A stretch of DNA of 64,000 nucleotides from NCBI GenBank assembly GCA_036426205.1, contig CM071587.1, forward strand, positions 248,001 through 312,000, read 5' to 3'. The notes beneath the pieces are model-generated. The model saw only the letters and a program-made list of their open reading frames with translations, had not been told where the DNA came from and did not search any database. Both the position numbers and the translations under genes were made by a program. The DNA is from Ascaphus truei (Eukaryota > Chordata > Amphibia > Anura > Ascaphidae). This document shows positions 57,531 to 64,000 of the stretch, piece by piece; within the stretch, counting starts at the first letter, position 1; each line of letters opens with the position of its first letter.

Positions 57531-57718
57531 GGGGTGCACAACGCCAGTCCTCAAGACCCCTCCAACAGGTCAGGTTTTAAGGATATCCCAGCTTCAGTAC
57601 AGGTGGTGCAATCAAACGCTGAGCCACTGATTGAGCCACCTGTGTTGAAGCATGGATATCCTTAACCCCTGACCTTTTGGGGAGGTGTTGAGGACTGAAG
57701 TTGAGCCCCCTGATCTAC
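57531..57718. mobile_element. hAT-like non-autonomous element
   Basis: Starts 'gcaggggtgcacaacgccag' with inverted inner repeats 'cttcagtacaggtgg' / 'ccacctgtgttgaag' and ends 'gaggactgaagttgagcccc'. Same family as 34878. Confidence 0.65.
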
Positions 57719-58747
57719 AGTGTGTCACATGGAGCCATTTACAGGCATGCAACATCACCCCCATTCCGTATCTGGCTTGGTGCTGAACTATTTAACATGG
57801 CAGCAGGAGGAAAAGGGTTAATACGTCTAAATGGCAATATTTTATTATATTCAGTTAATTGGAAGTAAAGGATTTGGGGATGTAGTGTGTGTATGTTGTA
57901 GGAGACTTAAACATCAAAATAAAATGCCCACCACACGCATTTCGCTTTGCTCAAACAGTGACAAAGAAAACATGCTCATTCCTACCTCTGTAGAGCAGTA
58001 GAACAATAATCGGACAACTTGATGTTGTTATTCCTGTATGTAATCTCAGAATGGATGTGACGAAATAAAGGCATTATCTTCCATTGTTATTCATCAGAAT
58101 CAAATGAGTGTGCTAGTAATTCCAGAAGAATGGGTCACCAGCAATCAGATAATCTTTCCTCACTCAACTGATATTTCTGCAGATAGGACAGTGATCTAAT
58201 GAATGGGGCAGCGATCTACTGAATGGGACAACAATCTAATGAATGGGGCAATGATCTAATGAACAGGGGAAATTCCGCGTGGATTCTCAGGTCCACATAT
58301 CAAATCAGTATCAGAACCACACCCTAAAAATCCTCCAAAAAGTATGGTGTTACAGGCAGCACTCCCAAATACAATTCAAGATATTGAGTGTTTGGTGCCA
58401 GGGAACGGCAGCAGGGACCCTAGGCCCTCCCAAAACTATAGTACACAAATGGGTGGTGTTCCCAGCACTCAATGTAAATATAACGAAACAACCCTGAAAT
58501 ATGCCAAAATAATTTGTTGTATTGGAATAAACATATATACAGTAGTATAAAATATGGGGAATGCTTAGACTATATGTAAAGAGGTCTATGCGTACAAACA
58601 AATGTTCAAATGGCATGGTGGGAAGGGAGGGGGGTGGCTGGAAGAAGGAAAAGACAAGGGAAACAGCAAGGGAAAACAAAAAAGGGGAGTGTCACAATGC
58701 CATGTTGGCAAAAAGCCAGATAGAGCGATTGTGATAGAGTTAAGGGG
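57719..58747. other. No gene recognised
   Basis: It includes tandem-like 'gaatggggcagcgatctact' variants (58196-58266). A weak hammerhead-like trace lies on the minus strand near 57925-57965 (gcaaagcgaaatgcgtg). Nothing coding. Confidence 0.5.
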
Positions 58748-58786
58748 GGCAACATTTCGGGGTGTTGTGCCCCTTCCTCAGACCCG
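58748..58786 (-). ncRNA. Hammerhead-like motif
   Basis: The minus strand reads TCTGAGGA, extra A, GGGG-cacaaca-CCCC, GAA, ATGT, TGCC. Canonical CTGANGA and a perfect four-pair stem II are kept; stem III is imperfect. Confidence 0.5.
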
Positions 58787-58904
58787 TTCCCACAGGTCCC
58801 CAAAAAAGGAACCTGCGGTACTTCCCTTCAAACCATACCACATTGGTCTCCCACCCAACTGATGGTTCTTTTACACGAAAGGAGCGGATGTTCAAAATTA
58901 ACAT

Positions 58905-59367
58905 ACTGTAATTCTGAGTGAGAATTTCTTCCTCTTTGAGGGCACATACTTCATACAAAAGCAAGACGTGGTAATGGGGTTTAATATCGGCACCCACATA
59001 CGCCAACATTTTCATGACTAAATTTGAGACTAATTTTGTCTTTCATCATCAATCATTTATGACACATGGGCATATGTGGGTGCAATATATCGACAATATA
59101 TTTCTCATAAGGGCAGGTAGTGAGAAGACACTTCACAACTTTATCGGGCACCTGAATAGGGCCAAAGAAATAATTGTTTTCACTTCATCTGTTAGTAGAA
59201 AGGGTATTAATTTCTTGGACACAACCATTTTAATACGGAATGAAAGACTAGAGTCTGACCTTTACACTAAACCCAAAGACCAGGAACCATCAAAGGCTTA
59301 CCCTAGAGCCAATTTCTTAGCGCAAAGCGTATTATTAGTACCTGCCCACAAGTCCCCGAAAGATTAG
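58905..59367 (+). pseudogene. Penelope-like reverse transcriptase fragment
   Basis: The first part reads YFIQKQDVVMGFNIGTHI (frame-broken) where Penelope RTs have a Q-G-x-x-M-G-x-x-x-A-P segment. From 59014 the frame reads FMTHGHMWVQYIDNIFLIRA, the catalytic box (normally YIDD, here YIDN), then FTSSVSRKGINFLDTTILIR and LESDLYTKPKD. Only the central RT is present and the second catalytic Asp is changed to Asn, so it is inactive. The adjacent hammerhead-like motif points the opposite way. Confidence 0.85.
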
Positions 59368-59707
59368 ATTCCATACAGAATAAGTTCTCAGAGAGAGAGG
59401 ATACCGTCAAGTGTCCCCAAAACACATACGTGTGTCATGGTTGATTCATGAAATCACATTGGGCTTACTTTGACCCGTCATGTCTTTGTCTCCCCCTCAT
59501 GTTTTTCCCTCTCCTCTCCACCCCCCAGTGTCTTTGTTCCCCCCCAGCCTTCTCTCTCTCCCAGCCTGTCTCACCTCACCTAGCCTATCACTCTTCCTCC
59601 CTCCCCCCACGCCTGTCTCTCTCACAGAGCTGTAATGGGGTGAGTGAACCAGTCCAGTACTGTATTGTTTAGACCTTATAAATGAAATCTGGGATGTAGA
59701 CTTCTGT
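59368..59707. other. Pyrimidine-rich stretch; no gene
   Basis: CT-rich sequence at 59480-59625; nothing coding. Confidence 0.5.
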
Positions 59708-59946
59708 GAAAGGGTGGCCAACTCCAGTCCCTGCTCCAGCAGCGGTTGTGCAATCAGTGGCTCAGTCAAAGACTGCACCCCCTGTACTGAAGCAGGGATC
59801 CTGAAAACCTGATCTGATGGTGGCCCTTGAGGACTGGTGTTGGCCAATGACTGAACCACTGATCGTGTCACCTGTGCTGAAGCAGGGATATCCCATATAC
59901 CTGGCCTGTTGGTGGCCCTTGAGAACTGGTGTTGACCACCCCTACT
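59708..59946. mobile_element. hAT-like element, composite of related half units
   Basis: 'gtggccaactccagtccctg' at the left, 'tggtggcccttgaggactgg' in the middle and again 'ttggtggcccttgagaactg' at the right, ending near 'gaccacccct'. Same family as 27776. Confidence 0.6.
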
Positions 59947-61042
59947 CTACTCTCTCAAACTGTGTGTAGTGGTTTAGGAATCTCATGAAGCAATCGCACA
60001 GCAGCTGTGAATGAAATATAATCGGGAAAAAAATAAACAAGAAAAGAGTCGCTTTTTTAGCAAATAATGTATGTTATTTATATCTGGATATAATTTGACC
60101 TGCTGAATAATAACATGGAAATTTTTTTTTTGCCTGTGAGCTGTTAAAGCTGCGGTCCCCGATTTTGGGGATGATGTCCGCCCCCCTCTGAAGGTCTGTC
60201 TGGTGCCCTCCTCTGGGTCTCCGGAGTGGGAGCCGCCTCTGGAGCCGATGTTGTACCGCTGCACTTTTTCTCCTGCTGTAGCGCTTGTCCTCTGGGTTGC
60301 TTTACTCAGGGGGTGTCGTGCTCCTGCTTGGAGCTTGTCTGCGTTGCGGTTGGCTTCCTGGGTCTCTCTGGCTCGTCCTCTGTTATACCGGAAGTGACGT
60401 CGTGGCTGCGTGTTTCCGGTTTCTGTGGCTGGGGTTTTCCCTGAGCCGGGCGCTACTCACTGCTCTGTGCTGTGGAGACGGACTCCGCTGTTGTTTGGAC
60501 GTCTGTGTTTGGTTCAAAACTTTGCTGACCAACAGTCAGGATCAGAGACTGGAACAAGTCAGCTAGTTCTGTAAAATGATCCTACGCGTTTCGGTGCCAC
60601 TGCGCCTTCCTCAGGGATATTGTGTTGCACTGTTGGATCCCTGCTATATACACATCTGAGAGCTACTGGCCTGATTTCTAATTGGTTAATTAATTAATTG
60701 GTTTATTGAAATCCTCATGTTTAACTCTCCGTTTGCATACTTTAGGTTGATTGCCAACAGTGTTCCACAAATGTAATGTGGTTCATGTCATAATAATTTG
60801 CTTATCTGTATCATATGTATAGCATAATATAAATGTCATTAAAAATACAATAATAAATACATTTTTATTGGCAGTGTTCGACAAATCCATTAAAATACAG
60901 GCCCGTGGCGACTGGATTTGACCCCGTGGCGACCTCCTCATGGCCGACACCAAGCAGGGCGGGATTGGGGGTGGGACTAGGTGGCTAGTAGATTTTTTGG
61001 TTCGGCGAGTAGATTTTTGGGTGATTTGTGAACCACTGTTTA
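59947..61042. other. Unrecognised, with one hammerhead-like motif; no gene
   Basis: GC-richer between 60150 and 60560. The motif at 60580-60619 suggests a Penelope-type repeat on the minus strand. Short open frames have no family likeness. Confidence 0.5.
60580..60619 (-). ncRNA. Hammerhead-like motif
   Basis: The minus strand reads CCCTGAGGA, extra A, GGCGC-agtg-GCACC, GAA, ACGCGT, A, GG. Core halves intact; stem II pairs GG/CC and GC/GC around a mismatch. Confidence 0.5.
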
Positions 61043-61198
61043 TCTTAATATATAAAATCGAAAGGTTGGTGCTAGCTGCGGTGAATCTGATTGGTCCTCA
61101 GCCTCTGGCCAATCAGATTGGTGGCTCTGACGTCACCCAATCGGCCAAGCATCGGCCCCCGCGGAGCGACACACCACACACCCCCCATCACACGACAT

Positions 61199-61290
61199 CA
61201 CACACACACAAACACACACAAACACCACAACACACCACACACACACACACACCACACACACACACACACAAACCACACACACACACACAC
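61199..61290. repeat. (CA)n-rich microsatellite
   Basis: Imperfect CA repeats inside the Helitron. Confidence 0.9.
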
Positions 61291-61611
61291 TCTCTTCCTC
61301 TAACCCCCACCCATACACTCACCCTCCCTCCCCGGCGCCACTCCACTTCCCTCCCTCTCCGGCGGGGGGACAGGCAGTGGGCAGGCAGCCTCCGGAAGGA
61401 CCCCCTTCCTCCTGCAGCTGGTCCCACCAGATATCGCTCTCCGTTTCCTCAGGCTATTTATACACATGATTTACAACAGGATACTGTATATATAAATCGT
61501 GTGCTGGGCACTCGCTAAGGTCAGACAAGATGGTGGCGTTGGCAATACTGAGGCAGTCTGTTCCCGCCCGGCTCCTGTCAGGTGCTTGTTTTCCCGCCCA
61601 AAGACCCGCCA

Positions 61612-61765
61612 CTGTCCCCGGCGCTCAGTCACCTCCCTCCCGGCGCTCAATCACCTCCCTCCCCGGCACTCACTCACCTCCATCCCCGGTGCTCACTCAC
61701 CTCCCTCCCCAATGCTCACTCACCTCCCACCCCGGCGCTCACTCACCTCCCTCCCCGGCGGGGGG
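61612..61765. repeat. Minisatellite, about 20-bp units
   Basis: Units like 'cactcacctccctccccggcg' trimmed to about 20 bp, some eight copies. Confidence 0.85.
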
Positions 61766-61849
61766 ACAGGCAGTGGGCAGGCAGCCTGCAGCTGCCTCGC
61801 GGCGCCGAGTGCATAAGATGGCGGCGCCCGGAAGGAGAGGTGACATATC

Positions 61850-61942
61850 TGTGTGTGTGAGTGTGTGTGTGTGTGTGGGACACTGTGTGTGTGTGTGTGA
61901 CACTGTGTGTGTGACACTGTGTTTGTGTGTGACACTGTGTCA
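61850..61942. repeat. (GT)n microsatellite with gacact interruptions
   Basis: GT runs separated by 'gacact' units. Confidence 0.9.
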
Positions 61943-62065
61943 CTGTCCCCCCCCTCCTGTCCACTGTCACCCCCCCCCTCCTGTCCACCTCCCCTCCTGT
62001 CCACTGCCCTCCCCCCCTCCTAGCGGGAAATTTAACTCACGGGCAACGCCGGGTCTCTCAGCTAG

Positions 62066-62437
62066 TTGGTATATATAAAAACATAGCGTATCAACGTAAC
62101 CTTAATAACTGATTCTTTACATGGCTATGTGCTTATTCTAATTCATCAGTTATCATTAAAACTTCTTCAAGAAAGGTACCGATAAAATTGAAGGTTTATA
62201 CATATGTGTAAATATATTCTAAGATGTTTAAAATTGTATACATATACATTTTAAAACCCTTATTAATCTTAAAATGTATGGGATACTATATGCTCATGTA
62301 CAGCTTTTTCCAATTTTGGTATCGTAATAAAAACGTAGGATTCTTTCTAATGTTCGGAGCAGGTGGAACAAGTTATCTACTGAAATGCTAGCAAGTCTAA
62401 TTCCTCATGGAGACCTCCCAATTGCGTGGTCTGAAGT
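62066..62437. other. AT-rich; probably the 3' part of the minus-strand Penelope-like element
   Basis: No coding. It lies directly downstream of the endonuclease domain read on the minus strand. Confidence 0.45.
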
Positions 62438-63016
62438 TTAAATATCAAGTCTCAATTTTAGAAATCTGTCCCCTCTTGCTGTACCCATGTTTATACTTTC
62501 TATTCCTATTACCACCAAACCTTCTGGCTTTTGATTGTGTTTGAGGGCAACGTGTCTAGACACTCCGTGTCCCATGAACCCTTTTACAATAACCCGTCGG
62601 TGCTCCAGAAACCTTTCTCGGAGCATCTTTTTTGTGCGACCTACATACAGTATCGTAGGCCGCAACGTAAATGTAAGGAGATATACCACATGTGTCGTGT
62701 TGCAGTTTATGAAATGTTTCAAATTAAATGTCTCCTCTGCAACCTTAGATCTGAATTTGATCACCCTGTTCCAAATGTGCTTACATGTGAGGCATCCATC
62801 TCTTCCACATTTGTAGCAGCCTATCGGACGAACAGGGAGCCACGTCTCCCTTGTGCCATTTTTGGTTTCTAAACTAGCTCGTTCTTTCCGAAGTGCGCTG
62901 GGTGCAATGACATTTTTGAGGGATCTAGCTCTACTAAAATGTATTGAGGTTCTATCTTCTAGCTCCTCCTTTAGGATTGTGTAATTTAGTAGTATTCCCC
63001 TATGTGTTTGGATCAT
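62438..63016 (-). CDS. Penelope-like element: linker and GIY-YIG endonuclease (open frame)
   Basis: An uninterrupted 192-codon frame. It begins in the region after the reverse transcriptase (MIQTHRGILLNYTILKEE), passes a Cys-rich linker (CYKCGRDGCLTC), then the GIY-YIG nuclease: FINCNTTHVVYLLTF as the GIY-like strand and ILYVGRTKKMLRERFLEHRR as the YIG-like strand with Arg and His, ending near FLKLRLDI. In Penelope-like elements this nuclease nicks the target DNA for reverse transcription. It joins the RT region at 63020-64000 with intervening frame breaks. This is the best preserved Penelope coding segment in the window. Confidence 0.85.
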   Translation of the reverse strand: MIQTHRGILLNYTILKEELEDRTSIHFSRARSLKNVIAPSALRKERASLETKNGTRETWLPVRPIGCYKCGRDGCLTCKHIWNRVIKFRSKVAEETFNLKHFINCNTTHVVYLLTFTLRPTILYVGRTKKMLRERFLEHRRVIVKGFMGHGVSRHVALKHNQKPEGLVVIGIESINMGTARGDRFLKLRLDI

Positions 63017-63019
63017 TTT

Positions 63020-64000
63020 TTTGATACTATTAGCTGACCTATTATATTTTGTTATAAATAGACAATTCCTTCCTAACCTTTCTCCCTTAGTTTCTTCTCC
63101 TCTCTTGTCTTTATTGATCAGTGCACCTCTATTTAGTTTGCATACTCTACTTAATGCTTCCTCAACTTCGTCATCGGTGTACCCTTTTTCTTCAGTAAAA
63201 GTGACTGCTGCTCAAAGTCCTGATCTTTCGTGCAGTTCCTACGTAGTCTCAGTAACTGTCCGTACGGGATGTTGTTTTTCCAACGTTTGGGATGGTTACT
63301 CTTAGAATGTAAATAGCTATTTGCATCCACAGTTAATAATATATTAATATATATATTTAATATATACACAAAAATATGTTTTGGTGCAAATGTTTACATC
63401 CTCATTAAAATTAATTAGATCTAGATAATCTATTGTTTTGGCTTCATATTTAACTGCAAATTTGAGATTCATCTCATTGGTGTTTAAAAATAAAATACAT
63501 TTCTTTAAAAGTTCCTCACCTCCCTTCCAGATAAAAATGAGATCGTCTATCAACCTTCGATAAAATAATATTTTCTCTAAAAATTGGTTATTGTGCCATA
63601 AGTTGTATTCCTCCCAGTATCCCATAAACAAATATGCAAAGCTGGGAGCGAATTTTGTACCCATTGCTGACGCGCACACTTGTAGATAAAATTTTGCCTT
63701 CAAAGTTTAAATAGTTGTGGGTTAAAATGAATCTAATGCAGTTTATGATAAAACTAATCTGGTCTGAGCACATTAAAAAGTATTTTTCTAGAAAGTATCT
63801 TACAGCTGTGATCCCCTTTTCATGCTCTATACATGTGTACAGGGCCTACACATCACAGGTTACCCAATATAGGTCTTCTGACCATGGAAAGTTTTGAACC
63901 AATTCTAATGTGTCCTGTGTCTCTCAGATATGATTTAAAACATTTTACATGGGTTTGTAGGAATTAATCTATAAATTCAGATAGGTTTGCTTTGATGAAG
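63020..64000 (-). pseudogene. Penelope-like reverse transcriptase (runs off the window)
   Basis: The minus strand reads, from the window edge inward, WVTCDV and TCIEHEKGI in broken frames, then SDQISFIINCIRFILTHNY, CASAMGTKFAPSFAYLFMGY, the catalytic box YRRLIDDLIFIW, and DYLDL (63344-63773). After a break come SNHPKRWKNNIPYGQLLRLR and NCTKDQDFEQQSLL (63151-63310). The AMGTKFAP block and IDD box are hallmarks of Penelope-like RT. The IDD aspartates are kept but the frame breaks at least three times; the 5' end lies beyond 64000. Confidence 0.88.

Larger units (their letters stand above)
61043..62065 (+). mobile_element. Non-autonomous Helitron with both ends
   Basis: The 5' end TCTTAATATATAAAATCG follows an A. 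The 3' end has a GC hairpin (gggcaacgccgggtctctcag) and terminal CTAG followed by T, giving insertion between A and T. Length 1023 bp. The interior has (CA)n, a 20-bp minisatellite and (GT)n but no Rep/helicase frame. The 3' end closely matches 3915-3942. Confidence 0.8.

Noticed and set aside
61091..62078. Pro/His/Thr-rich open frames of 90-190 codons
   Set aside because: They are translations of CA/GT repeats and a minisatellite inside a Helitron.

Overview
This is eukaryotic, vertebrate nuclear DNA. It is almost certainly from an amphibian, most likely a frog. The basis is one widely spaced transglutaminase gene with vertebrate exon structure, sitting among Penelope-like retroelements, a Tc1 transposon, Helitron-like elements, tRNA-derived SINEs, foldback MITEs and many minisatellites. 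I cannot name the species. There is no prokaryotic gene organisation, CRISPR array, rRNA or tRNA gene.

The one host gene is on the + strand, from a TATA box at 31089 to a stop codon at 56733. Thirteen coding exons, all with GT/AG borders and compatible phases, join into an open frame of 704 codons. It is a TGM3-like transglutaminase with the complete Cys-His-Asp triad (C276, H334, D357). Exon 1 carries only 7 coding bases and lies 6 kb from exon 2.

Two large blocks are present twice in direct orientation. 2941-10088 recurs at 10089-~17200, and 31982-~40826 recurs at 41151-~49922. The copies differ mainly by scattered 1-3 base indels, equally in exons and introns. The second block repeats exons 2-5 with broken frames and lost splice sites. 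Its insertion point is inside a hairpin-forming element, and the first block directly abuts a run of 103 N. Both look like assembly duplications filled with poorly corrected long reads, not biological duplications.

Layout: 1-2837, Penelope-like and foldback repeats; 2838-2940, assembly gap; 2941-17690, duplicated block with Helitron-like, Penelope-derived inverted-arm elements and a 27-bp minisatellite; 17.7-19.3 kb, unrecognised; 19.3-22.0 kb, a decayed Tc1 element with a nested insertion, then a Penelope-like remnant; 22-31 kb, MITEs and other repeats; 31-57 kb, the transglutaminase gene; 57-64 kb, hAT-like, Penelope-like and Helitron elements.

The most interesting recurrent signal is a hammerhead-ribozyme-like core: CTGANGA plus one A, a stem, then GAA and a short palindrome such as ACGCGT or ACGT. 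It recurs in many separate repeats, often as facing inverted pairs. Four insertions that carry this motif, or at least its GAAACGCGT half, are flanked by 15-16 bp direct repeats that look like target-site duplications. They appear to be Penelope-related non-autonomous elements.
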